DNA of 6,425 nt from Campylobacteraceae bacterium (GCA_027083075.1 JALWQQ010000251.1:1-6425); one strand, 5' to 3'; counted from the first letter of the stretch, positions 1-5,976 are shown. Program-made: numbers and translations. Notes: generated by a model from the letters alone, not told the origin.

Positions 1-75
1 GAGTATCGCCGTAAAGAGGGCGGCGAAGGCAACGGCAAAGATATCCTCTTTAGCCAGTGTAGCCAAAACAAATAG
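1..75 (+). CDS. 3' end of an unidentified gene (24 residues visible)
   Basis: Frame 1 is open from the window edge to a TAG at 73-75 and encodes the last 24 residues of a protein, beginning EYRRKEGG and ending CSQNK. The tail is hydrophilic, glycine- and lysine-rich, with one cysteine and no membrane segment, so it is not an exosortase sorting signal. It stops 5 bases before the first pseudopilin gene and lies on the same strand. By position it is probably another member of the pseudopilin/secretion operon, but the visible part is too short to assign a family. Confidence 0.6.
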   Translation, partial: EYRRKEGGEGNGKDILFSQCSQNK

Positions 76-80
76 TTCCG

Positions 81-623
81 ATGAGACGATCGTATAAACG
101 CAAGGGTTTTACGCTCCTTGAGTTGTTGATCGTTATCTTTATCGTCTCGCTGGTTTACTTTATCGGCATCGAGGGCTTTGAGATCTTCAAGCCTAAGCCC
201 AAGGCGTTAACGCTTGCCAATCTTAAAGAAAATATCGAGCACTCCGAACAGTTCCACAAATCTGCCACGCTCCTCTGTACCGACAAATGTCGTACCTGCT
301 ACTTGCGTAGAGGTCTAGGCGCGGCATTCGTGCGCTACCGAAGCCCCGTCGCACTTGAAAATGTCCGCGCTTATACGCTTGACGGCGACGATCAGCTCGT
401 AGAGTTGGAATATGGGCGCTTCAAGGACAAGAAGATCTGCTTAGTCGTACAGTTTTATCGCAACGGTAGCAGCACGCCGCTAATCTTGGAAAACGAGAAG
501 GGTGCCTACTTTTTGCCCTCATTCTTCGGCAAAGCCAAACGCTTCGATACGATCGAGGATGCTAAGGCGTATTGGCTCAAAGATGCCTATGTGCTTAACG
601 ATAGTGGAGCCTACTACCGATGA
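81..623 (+). CDS. Pseudopilin with type IV prepilin N-terminus (180 aa)
   Basis: This is a type II secretion or type IV pilus-like minor pilin. A short basic leader (residues 1-9) ends in Gly9, followed by FTLLE and a hydrophobic helix to about residue 30. This is the prepilin peptidase (PilD/GspO) site: cleavage after Gly9, methylation of Phe10, and the conserved Glu14 at mature position 5. The protein should sit in the inner membrane with a periplasmic globular domain and be assembled into a pseudopilus by the PilC-type platform protein at 1550. The rest of the sequence is not recognised. It contains an unusual CxxxCxxC cluster (Cys66, Cys70, Cys73) plus Cys120. The ATG at 81 gives a normal 9-residue leader, although no clear ribosome binding site precedes it, suggesting translational coupling to the upstream gene. 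Its stop overlaps the next start (ATGA). The GspG/H/I/J class cannot be fixed; the length suits GspH-like proteins. Confidence 0.88.
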   Translation: MRRSYKRKGFTLLELLIVIFIVSLVYFIGIEGFEIFKPKPKALTLANLKENIEHSEQFHKSATLLCTDKCRTCYLRRGLGAAFVRYRSPVALENVRAYTLDGDDQLVELEYGRFKDKKICLVVQFYRNGSSTPLILENEKGAYFLPSFFGKAKRFDTIEDAKAYWLKDAYVLNDSGAYYR

Positions 624-1033
624 AACGACTACGTCCGGCATTTACCATCATAGAGATACTCATTTCCGTTGCCATCATCTCCGTTTCGCTTATCTACGTA
701 CTCAAGATCTATAACAACAACCGCGAAGAGATACTCTATATCAACGAACGAAACAAGCAGGCGCTAAACGACTCTCTCTTCCTGACACGAAAAAGCCTCG
801 AGCATCACAAAGATCGCCTCAATGCTTACGAATTGCTATCCGACACCATACGCCCGAGAGAGGACGCCGCCCGCGAAACGCTCAAGGGTATCGAGCGCGA
901 ATTTTTTATCCCCGATCCGATAGAGATCGCGCCTCCGCCCGATATCCCCGGACCGCATGCGATCGTCAACGAAATCAAGCTTAAGGGCGACTTCTCTTCG
1001 TTCTATTGGCACGTACGCATCACAAGCTTGTAG
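620..1033 (+). CDS. Second pseudopilin, GspI/GspJ-like (137 aa)
   Basis: This is another prepilin-like minor subunit. A short leader ends in Ala7, followed by FTIIE and a hydrophobic helix to about residue 30. Glu12 is the conserved Glu5 of the mature chain. Alanine in place of glycine at the -1 position is tolerated by prepilin peptidases. After the helix come a charged, probably helical segment (about 33-92) and a proline-rich stretch at about 97-112 (IPDP and APPPDIPGP). It has no cysteines, unlike its upstream neighbour. The start overlaps the preceding stop by 4 bases (ATGA), and GGAG lies at 606-609, 10 bases ahead. It probably forms part of the pseudopilus tip or shaft with the preceding pseudopilin; the exact class is an inference. 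Confidence 0.83.
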   Translation: MKRLRPAFTIIEILISVAIISVSLIYVLKIYNNNREEILYINERNKQALNDSLFLTRKSLEHHKDRLNAYELLSDTIRPREDAARETLKGIEREFFIPDPIEIAPPPDIPGPHAIVNEIKLKGDFSSFYWHVRITSL

Positions 1034-1044
1034 GCAGCATGACA

Positions 1045-1527
1045 ATGAAACGCTTTTTCGTTCGCTACCTTCTCTTTACGGCGATACTCTTTGCGCTCTT
1101 CTATCTGCCGAGCAATCCGATTTCCGTCGCACTTAACACACTACAGACAAAAATGACACTCAAAATCCTTTCGATCCTACTTTGGCATAATGCCATTCAG
1201 GGTATCGACATCAGGATCGATCCGCACTACACCATCTACATCTCTCAGGCCTGTAACGGTTTTATACCGATATTGATCCTCTATGCCTCGTTGCTTGCCT
1301 ATCCCGCTTCATGGCTGTATCGTATCGTATGGATGCTGGCAGGCTATCTGATCTTTAACCTTGTCAATATCGGACGGATCGTTTTCGTGGCTCATATGAC
1401 ACGAAAGTATGGTCACGAAGCCTTTCATTGGTCGCACGATCTGCTTGGCAATGCGATACTCATTCTCACCGGACTGCTGCTTTTTATCGCTTTCATAAAG
1501 GGTGCGAGGAAACAAAATGGGCTATAA
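1045..1527 (+). CDS. Minimal exosortase/archaeosortase-family membrane transpeptidase (160 aa)
   Basis: Exosortases and archaeosortases are integral-membrane cysteine enzymes that cut C-terminal sorting signals (motif, membrane helix, basic end) from exported proteins. Numbered from the ATG at 1045, the family signature is present: Cys70 in QACNG, Arg111 in NIGRI and His131 in HWSHDLLG, the presumed Cys/Arg/His catalytic set. Hydrophobic segments lie near residues 3-22, 72-88, 92-115 and 134-152, with a weaker one near 37-47. At 160 residues it is near the bare catalytic core, whereas EpsH-type exosortases are usually longer. ATG 1039 is also possible; 1045 suits the AGG at 1032-1034 better, and an upstream TTG at 1006 would overlap the previous gene. 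It lies 11 bases after a pseudopilin and 22 before a PilC-type gene, so it may process a substrate linked to this secretion cluster. No substrate is visible here. The subfamily is not assigned. Confidence 0.8.
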   Translation: MKRFFVRYLLFTAILFALFYLPSNPISVALNTLQTKMTLKILSILLWHNAIQGIDIRIDPHYTIYISQACNGFIPILILYASLLAYPASWLYRIVWMLAGYLIFNLVNIGRIVFVAHMTRKYGHEAFHWSHDLLGNAILILTGLLLFIAFIKGARKQNGL

Positions 1528-1528
1528 T
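1523..1528 (+). promoter_or_regulatory. Possible -10 box upstream of the gspF/pilC-like gene
   Basis: A perfect TATAAT overlaps the exosortase-like gene's TAA stop, 21 bases before the ATG at 1550. No good -35 hexamer lies 16-18 bases upstream and there is no adjacent TGn extension. Weak -35 elements are common in Campylobacterota sigma-70 promoters, so an internal promoter is possible but unproven. Confidence 0.25.
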
Positions 1529-1536
1529 TCGTAGCG

Positions 1537-1541
1537 AAGGG
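1537..1541 (+). promoter_or_regulatory. Ribosome binding site of the gspF/pilC-like gene
   Basis: AAGGG lies 8 bases before the ATG at 1550. It is one of the clearer Shine-Dalgarno sequences in this run and fixes the start of a gene that, unlike its neighbours, has a real upstream gap. Confidence 0.6.
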
Positions 1542-1549
1542 AAAATAGT

Positions 1550-2770
1550 ATGCTCTACAAATATAAAGGTTTTGACAAAAGCGGTAAACGCACCAAGGGT
1601 ACCGTGACGGCAAACAGCAAAGAGGAGGCTGCACAAAAGCTTCGTGCACAAGGCGTACTCTATGAATCTATTACGGAGACAAAAAACCTCTCGATAGATG
1701 CCTTCTCCAAGCGACAGATGCCAAGCGAACTCTTGGCGGAATTTTCCAAAGAGTTGGCAAGCTATCTGAACTCCGGTATGGCGATCTTGACCGCCGTTAA
1801 ATTGATGGAAAATCAACACGAAGGCGAAAAGCGCTTCCTCTCCTTTTTGGGCGCGATACGCACGATGATCGACGAGGGGCAAAACCTCTATCAGGCACTC
1901 AAGTCCCAAAAGGTCTATGCCTTGCCAGAGTTTTATCTACAAAGCCTTAAAGTAGCGGGTGAAGGCGGCAAGATGGTTGAGGTACTCAGCAATATGGCGC
2001 ACTTCTTCACCGCGCAAAACAAAGTCAAAAAGCAGGTTAAAGGGGCGATGATCTACCCTGCCGTGATCTTCACCGTAGCCGTGGGGATGACTGCATTTTT
2101 GATCGCCTATGTCGTACCGAAGATCACACAAATCTTCGAAGATACGGGACAAAAACTCCCGCCCATTACCCGTTTTGTGCTCTCTATCAGCGATTTCTTA
2201 ACAAGTCATTATGTAGCAATAATCGTCGGATTTGTACTTTTTATCGTACTTTTCAAGCTCTTTTATGCCAAAAGTTTACGATTTAAACGTTTCGTCGACG
2301 CACAACTTTTGCGTGTACCGATCTTAGGCAATCTGGTTCAAAATCACGAACTTTCGCGCTTTAGCTACATCCTTTCGCTGATGCTTGATTCGGGCGTAGC
2401 CTATGCGCCTGCGGTGCATCTTTCGAAAGCGACCTTCAGCAATGCGGCGCTACGCGATCTTTTCGAAAAGGCGAGCGAGAAGGTACAAGAGGGCAACAAA
2501 CTCTCCAATGCACTCTATATGCAAAAGTCGCGCCTGCCGCTTAAGCGAAACTTTTTACAATCGCTAGCGTTGGGGGAAGAGTCGAGTGAGGTTGCAAGCA
2601 TCCTGCATAATCTCGCCGAGCTCTATGCCGAAGAGAATGAAGATCGCATTAAAATATTGCTCGGTCTCATGGAGCCCTTTATGATGCTCTTTATCGGCGC
2701 GATCGTTGGCGTGATCGTTTCGGCAATGCTTTTGCCGATCTTTACGATGACCAAAGGGATCAAAGGTTAG
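1550..2770 (+). CDS. Type II secretion / type IV pilus platform protein, GspF/PilC family (406 aa)
   Basis: This is the polytopic inner-membrane platform protein that couples the cytoplasmic GspE/PilB ATPase to pseudopilin assembly. At 406 residues it is full length for the family. The N-terminal KGFDKSGKRTKGTV segment (about 6-19) is the typical PilC start. Two GspF repeats follow, about residues 65-190 and 265-390. Landmarks are GEGGKMVEVL (137-146), MIYPAV (167-172), FEDTGQKLPPITR (196-208), VPILGNL (256-262), GEESSEV (342-348) and the C-terminal MEPFMMLFIGAIVG helix. Membrane segments lie near 168-190, 221-240 and 374-398. AAGGG is well placed upstream. The gene follows the pseudopilins and exosortase-like gene and is 1 base ahead of the RDD gene. 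No ATPase, secretin or prepilin peptidase gene is visible, so these must lie outside the window. Whether it serves a T2SS, a pilus or a dedicated pseudopilus cannot be decided here. Confidence 0.95.
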   Translation: MLYKYKGFDKSGKRTKGTVTANSKEEAAQKLRAQGVLYESITETKNLSIDAFSKRQMPSELLAEFSKELASYLNSGMAILTAVKLMENQHEGEKRFLSFLGAIRTMIDEGQNLYQALKSQKVYALPEFYLQSLKVAGEGGKMVEVLSNMAHFFTAQNKVKKQVKGAMIYPAVIFTVAVGMTAFLIAYVVPKITQIFEDTGQKLPPITRFVLSISDFLTSHYVAIIVGFVLFIVLFKLFYAKSLRFKRFVDAQLLRVPILGNLVQNHELSRFSYILSLMLDSGVAYAPAVHLSKATFSNAALRDLFEKASEKVQEGNKLSNALYMQKSRLPLKRNFLQSLALGEESSEVASILHNLAELYAEENEDRIKILLGLMEPFMMLFIGAIVGVIVSAMLLPIFTMTKGIKG

Positions 2771-2771
2771 T

Positions 2772-3248
2772 ATGGCAAGGGTGCGCTTCCGAAAGATCAA
2801 ACAAAAAAACGAAACAAATACCCGCAAAGTCGCCGATGAGCCGCAACTTGCCGGTCGTAGCGAGCGGCTCAAGGCACTTGTTGTCGATAGCTTTATGCTG
2901 CTTATGCCGTTAATGTATATCGTGATCTATCTCGTTTTCGGTAGCAGAGAGACCTTTGCCGCGCACAGACTTGAGGGATGGGTTTATATTCTCGTGCCAC
3001 TACTCTTAATCATGGCGCTTTTTTGGAGCGGAAGCGGACAGACACCGGGCTTACGCGCCTACGATCTTAGACTCGTAAAGCGGCACTCACTTGAAGCGCC
3101 CGACTTTTTATCCGCGCTACTGCGCGCTATCCTCATGTGCGTTACGCTACCTACTTTCGGCTGGATACTCTTCTTTTTGCGCAGAGACGCTCTGACGCCG
3201 CACGATCTACTGAGCGGTACGCGTATTGTTCGCATGGAAAGTTCATGA
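2772..3248 (+). CDS. RDD-family membrane protein (158 aa)
   Basis: RDD proteins are small inner-membrane proteins named for conserved Arg and Asp residues; some have been linked to ion transport, but most are uncharacterised. Hallmarks here are RLKALVVDSF (Arg32, Asp39) at the first helix, GQTPGLRAYDLRLV (89-102), which matches the family's GQTPGK-type loop, and the C-terminal DALTPHDLLSGTRIV (139-153), which matches the usual HD-GT ending. Hydrophobic helices lie near 37-57, 70-86 and 112-136. The first 30 residues are very basic and polar, probably a cytoplasmic tail. AAAGG at 2762-2766 precedes the ATG at 2772, one base after the PilC-type stop. The stop overlaps the MFS start. A role in secretion is only suggested by position. 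Confidence 0.85.
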   Translation: MARVRFRKIKQKNETNTRKVADEPQLAGRSERLKALVVDSFMLLMPLMYIVIYLVFGSRETFAAHRLEGWVYILVPLLLIMALFWSGSGQTPGLRAYDLRLVKRHSLEAPDFLSALLRAILMCVTLPTFGWILFFLRRDALTPHDLLSGTRIVRMESS

Positions 3249-4342
3249 TGCGTTTGTGGCTTGCGCTCTTTTACTTTTTCTACTTTGCCGTAGTGGGGAT
3301 CTATGTGATCTTTTTGCCTAAGGTGCTACACGACATAGGCTACGATGCCGTGCAGATCGGCACCATCTATGCCGCTGCGCCGCTTGTACGCTTCTTGGTG
3401 CCCTTTGCCTTCAAGCGCAGGCTTAAGCTCAATGCCGCCATCTACCTTGCTTCGCTGATGCTCGGCATCGCCTGTGCCGCGATCTTCTACTTTAGTGTAT
3501 CGCACTTTGCACTCTATCTCTTTGCCAATCTTCTCTTCGGCGCCGCCGCAGGCATACCGTTGCCGTATGTCGATACCATCGCACTCACACGCATCAGTAA
3601 AGAGCACTATGGCAAGGTGCGCCTATGGGGGTCGATCGGTTTTGCGCTTATCGCACTCTGGCTTGGGCACATACTCGAAAGCAGCGAAGAGGTCTACGAC
3701 TACTTTTTCGGTGCAATGCTGCTTACCGCCCTTAGCGGCGCGATGCTTATACGCTACGACGTACGCGAAACCCCTTCGCATCATGACAGTGCGCCTTTTT
3801 CGCTGATGCGCTTTTGGGCATTTTGGCTCTCGATGCTTTTGATGCAAGTCGCTTTCGGCGGCTTTTATAACTTCTTTACCGTCTACGAGACATCGCACGG
3901 CATCGCTCTCGAGACGGTCTCTTGGCTCTGGAGCTTCGGCGTACTCTGCGAGATCGTAATGCTTTACTTTCAAGGACCCCTGCTGCGTCACAATCTTCTG
4001 ATGCTGTTGAAAGTCGCCACGGCGGCAACGGCACTACGGTGGTTACTGCTTTGGTTCTTTCCCGACACGCTATCGATGCTTTTTCTCTCACAAAGCATCC
4101 ATGCGCTTAGTTTTGCGCTCTACCATACGGCAGCGATAAGTTACGTCTATAGCATCTACACCCAAAAGAAGTTGGCGCAACAGTTCTTTCTCGGTATCGC
4201 CTTTGGGCTCGGCGGCAGTCTCGGTGCGATTTTGGCGGGACTGCTTTACGGCGAAAACCTCTATCTCTACGAAGCGCTTATCACCCTTCTTGCGTTGGCA
4301 ATGCTCTTTGTGCACACCAAACGAAAGGAGCGGATCTCATGA
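3245..4342 (+). CDS. MFS permease, HcaT/LacY-like (MFS_1_like) (365 aa)
   Basis: This major facilitator superfamily inner-membrane transporter has about 12 hydrophobic segments across 365 residues, with a polar central loop near 172-185. The motif YGKVRLWGSIGF (122-133) is characteristic of the HcaT (3-phenylpropionate permease)-like group related to LacY, and QSIHALSFALYH (283-294) also fits that group. The substrate cannot be predicted; members in sulfur-oxidising Campylobacterota are mostly unstudied. The start at 3245 overlaps the RDD stop (ATGA). A second ATG at 3248 sits better behind GGAAA (3236-3240), so translation may begin one codon later. An upstream in-frame ATG at 3137 is rejected because it lies inside the RDD gene and adds a polar, non-family leader. 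The stop overlaps the mobA start. Confidence 0.88.
   Translation: MMRLWLALFYFFYFAVVGIYVIFLPKVLHDIGYDAVQIGTIYAAAPLVRFLVPFAFKRRLKLNAAIYLASLMLGIACAAIFYFSVSHFALYLFANLLFGAAAGIPLPYVDTIALTRISKEHYGKVRLWGSIGFALIALWLGHILESSEEVYDYFFGAMLLTALSGAMLIRYDVRETPSHHDSAPFSLMRFWAFWLSMLLMQVAFGGFYNFFTVYETSHGIALETVSWLWSFGVLCEIVMLYFQGPLLRHNLLMLLKVATAATALRWLLLWFFPDTLSMLFLSQSIHALSFALYHTAAISYVYSIYTQKKLAQQFFLGIAFGLGGSLGAILAGLLYGENLYLYEALITLLALAMLFVHTKRKERIS
4324..4330 (+). promoter_or_regulatory. Strong ribosome binding site of mobA
   Basis: AAAGGAG lies inside the end of the MFS gene, 8 bases before the mobA ATG. It allows independent initiation despite the 4-base overlap. Confidence 0.65.
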
Positions 4343-4905
4343 AAAATACCATCTGTGCGGTTGTCGTTGCGGGCGGTAAGAGTTCGCGCATGGGCAGAGA
4401 CAAGTCGCTCTTGCCCTTTGGTGGTTATGAGACACTATCGGAATACCAATACCGTAAACTCAGACGCCACTTCAGTGACGTAAGACTCTCCGGTAAGACG
4501 GCGAAGTTTCCCTTTGAGGCGCCGCTTATTTTGGATGAAAGCGAAACCTTTTCAGTCATGCGCACCCTCTACACCCTTCTACGAAAATGCAAAAGGCCAC
4601 TCTTTGTACTTGCGGTCGACACACCCTTTGTTTCGGATGAAACCATTGAAGCGATGTGCGCGCTTTACGAAGCGAAAACAACAAGCGTTATAGCGCGCAG
4701 CGAAAGCGGCTTGCACCCGCTCTGCGCACTTTATGACCCGAAGATCGTCGCGGAGGTCGAAGCGCTCATCGCACACAAAGAGGAGCGCCTCCATGCACTA
4801 CTTGCCCGTATCGATACGATCACCTTCGATGTCAAAGAGCAAGAGATGCACAACCTCAACACCCCCGAGGCGTATGAGGAAGCGTTAAAAGAGAGTAGGG
4901 ACTAA
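4339..4905 (+). CDS. mobA: Molybdenum cofactor guanylyltransferase-like protein MobA (188 aa)
   Basis: MobA transfers GMP from GTP to molybdopterin, making the guanine dinucleotide cofactor (MGD) of DMSO reductase-family enzymes such as nitrate, formate and polysulfide oxidoreductases. The nucleotide-binding signature AGGKSSRMGRDKSLLPFGG spans residues 11-29. VDTPF (93-97) supplies the metal-binding aspartate, GLHPLCALY (124-132) is the conserved HPL segment, and NLNTPEAY (172-179) is the typical C-terminal motif. The length is normal. AAAGGAG at 4324-4330 lies 8 bases before the ATG, which overlaps the MFS stop by 4 bases. The TAA stop overlaps the opposing regulator's stop. A related nucleotidyltransferase such as the MocA/CTP type is possible, but the motifs favour MobA. 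Confidence 0.9.
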   Translation: MKNTICAVVVAGGKSSRMGRDKSLLPFGGYETLSEYQYRKLRRHFSDVRLSGKTAKFPFEAPLILDESETFSVMRTLYTLLRKCKRPLFVLAVDTPFVSDETIEAMCALYEAKTTSVIARSESGLHPLCALYDPKIVAEVEALIAHKEERLHALLARIDTITFDVKEQEMHNLNTPEAYEEALKESRD

Positions 4906-5864
4906 GTGACATTGCTTCTTCTAAGCTGCTCTCGCTTCATCTCCTCAAGGCTCTCTCGCATGCAAAGCTCGTGACTACACTCGATCATCTGCGCCATTAA
5001 GCGCTTGGAAAAGTAGGTAAACTTCTCAAAGAGCGTGCTGTGGTACTTATCTTTGTGATAGATCATCAAAAAGTCGCGTTCGCATTTGAAGTTTTTTACA
5101 GGTACCTGATAAAGCGTCCCCTCTTTGAGCTCGTTCTCTACCGAAATCTTAGAGATACAGGTCAAACACTCTCTGTTTTGCAAGATACTCTTGATCGACT
5201 CGGTGTGCCCCAGCTCGAAAAAGATATTGAGCTCGTCAACCTTGCCTTTGATGTAGTCCAAAAAGACCTCGCGTGTACCCGAACCCTCTTCGCGCAAGAC
5301 CCAACGCTTGCTTGCCAACTCGTCGATATACGCCTCTTTTGCCAAGCTTTTATCGGCGGTAACCACCACCAACTCGTCAACGCCCACCTTCTCTTTAATG
5401 ATATCCGAACCGTTGACATAGCCCTCGACAAAGCCGACATCGATCGCCCCCTCTTTGATCATCTCCGCTACCGCCTTGGTATTGCCCTCTTTGAGTGTGA
5501 TCTTGACATCGGGATAGGCGCTCATATAGCTGCAGATGATCGAGGGCATCAGATAGTCCACGATGGTGGTACTTGCCCCGACGCGGATTAGCCCTTTGTT
5601 TTCGCTATTTTTAAATTCGAACTCGATATCGCACAGTTTCTTATAGATAGGGTTGATCTCTTTATAAAAAGCGCGCCCCATCTCGTTGAGTACAAGCTTT
5701 TTGTTGATACGATCAAAGACGGGACGTCCCAAGATATTTTCAAGCTCCTTGATCGACATCGAGATCGCCGATTGGCTGAGTCCCATCTTTTTGGCAACGT
5801 TGGTCAAATGCCCCTCTTCGACGACATTGAGAAAGATCTCCATCTGTCTTAGTGTGAGTTTCAT
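4902..5864 (-). CDS. LysR-family regulator, YeiE/CysL-like (320 aa)
   Basis: This is a LysR-type transcriptional regulator. The N-terminal winged helix-turn-helix covers about residues 1-62 (LRQMEIFLNVV, GLSQSAISMSIKELE, GRPVFDR). A substrate-binding, periplasmic-protein-like effector domain follows from about 92. GASTTIVDYLMP (96-107), VDELVVV (162-168) and REEGSGTREVF (191-201) match the YeiE/CysL/CbbR group, and residues such as Thr99/Thr100 lie where an anion ligand would bind. Enterobacterial YeiE responds to sulfite and is encoded divergently from yeiH, as here. Cys233 and Cys236 form a CxxC. A charged tail (about 300-320) makes it slightly longer than typical. The ATG at 5864 follows AAGAG on the minus strand and starts exactly at the family HTH; an earlier ATG at 5963 would add 33 non-family residues from promoter DNA. 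The likely target is the divergent exporter gene plus itself. Confidence 0.9.
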   Translation of the reverse strand: MKLTLRQMEIFLNVVEEGHLTNVAKKMGLSQSAISMSIKELENILGRPVFDRINKKLVLNEMGRAFYKEINPIYKKLCDIEFEFKNSENKGLIRVGASTTIVDYLMPSIICSYMSAYPDVKITLKEGNTKAVAEMIKEGAIDVGFVEGYVNGSDIIKEKVGVDELVVVTADKSLAKEAYIDELASKRWVLREEGSGTREVFLDYIKGKVDELNIFFELGHTESIKSILQNRECLTCISKISVENELKEGTLYQVPVKNFKCERDFLMIYHKDKYHSTLFEKFTYFSKRLMAQMIECSHELCMRESLEEMKREQLRRSNVT

Positions 5865-5909
5865 CTTTTGCTCTTTTTGCTTCACTCGTTTTGAAGAATT
5901 ACTTATATT

Positions 5910-5935
5910 TTTTTGATTTGCGATTATATCAAAAA
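5910..5935. repeat. Inverted repeat TTTTTGAT-N10-ATCAAAAA, candidate LysR operator
   Basis: An 8-base perfect inverted repeat has arms at 5910-5917 and 5928-5935 around a 10-base spacer. The arms extend imperfectly to TATA at 5904-5907 and 5936-5939 if two extra Ts in the left arm are allowed. A third, directly repeated TATCAAAAA occurs at 5958-5966, 31 bases from the one at 5927-5935, which is about three helical turns. Its position between divergent promoters suits a LysR recognition/activation site. Binding is inferred. Confidence 0.5.
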
Positions 5936-5941
5936 TATAGT
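5913..5941 (+). promoter_or_regulatory. Candidate sigma-70 promoter for the yeiH-like gene
   Basis: TTGATT (5913-5918), a 17-base spacer and TATAGT (5936-5941) give near-consensus -35/-10 spacing. Transcription would start near 5948, leaving a leader of about 40 bases. The -35 overlaps the left arm of the inverted repeat. Confidence 0.5.
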
Positions 5942-5951
5942 AGAATTCCAA
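5923..5951 (-). promoter_or_regulatory. Candidate sigma-70 promoter for the LysR gene
   Basis: On the minus strand TTGGAA (5951-5946), a 17-base spacer and TATAAT (5928-5923) form a plausible promoter reading into the regulator gene. Its -10 lies inside the spacer of the opposing promoter, so the two RNA polymerase sites overlap and should compete, as expected for LysR autoregulation. Confidence 0.5.
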
Positions 5952-5957
5952 AATTCT
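5942..5957. repeat. Perfect short palindrome AGAATT-N4-AATTCT
   Basis: Six-base arms (5942-5947 and 5952-5957) flank CCAA, just downstream of the candidate -10 of the yeiH-like gene and over the candidate -35 of the regulator gene. It could be a second regulator half-site pair or a chance AT-rich palindrome. Confidence 0.35.
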
Positions 5958-5976
5958 TATCAAAAAAACTGATTTT

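Noticed and set aside
1006..1044. TTG start extending the exosortase-like protein by 13 residues
   Set aside because: It overlaps the end of the pseudopilin gene and adds a polar leader before a natural Met-Lys-Arg membrane start; ATG 1039 or 1045 is more plausible.
1493..1909. 138-residue minus-strand open frame opposite the PilC-type gene
   Set aside because: Its sequence has no family features and it overlaps the conserved N-terminal region of the PilC-type protein on the other strand.
3137..3244. 36-residue N-terminal extension of the MFS permease
   Set aside because: It lies within the RDD gene and is polar, while the ATG at 3245/3248 begins directly before the first transmembrane helix.
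3474..3991. Two overlapping frames (plus 3474-3806, minus 3623-3991) inside the MFS gene
   Set aside because: Compositionally they look like out-of-frame readings of a membrane protein gene, with no motifs.
5040..5591. 183-residue plus-strand open frame opposite the LysR gene
   Set aside because: It is fully antisense to a clear LysR gene, has no recognisable motifs or ribosome binding site, and reads as a shadow frame.
5865..5963. 33-residue N-terminal extension of the LysR protein
   Set aside because: It covers the AT-rich promoter region and precedes the point where the conserved LysR helix-turn-helix begins.
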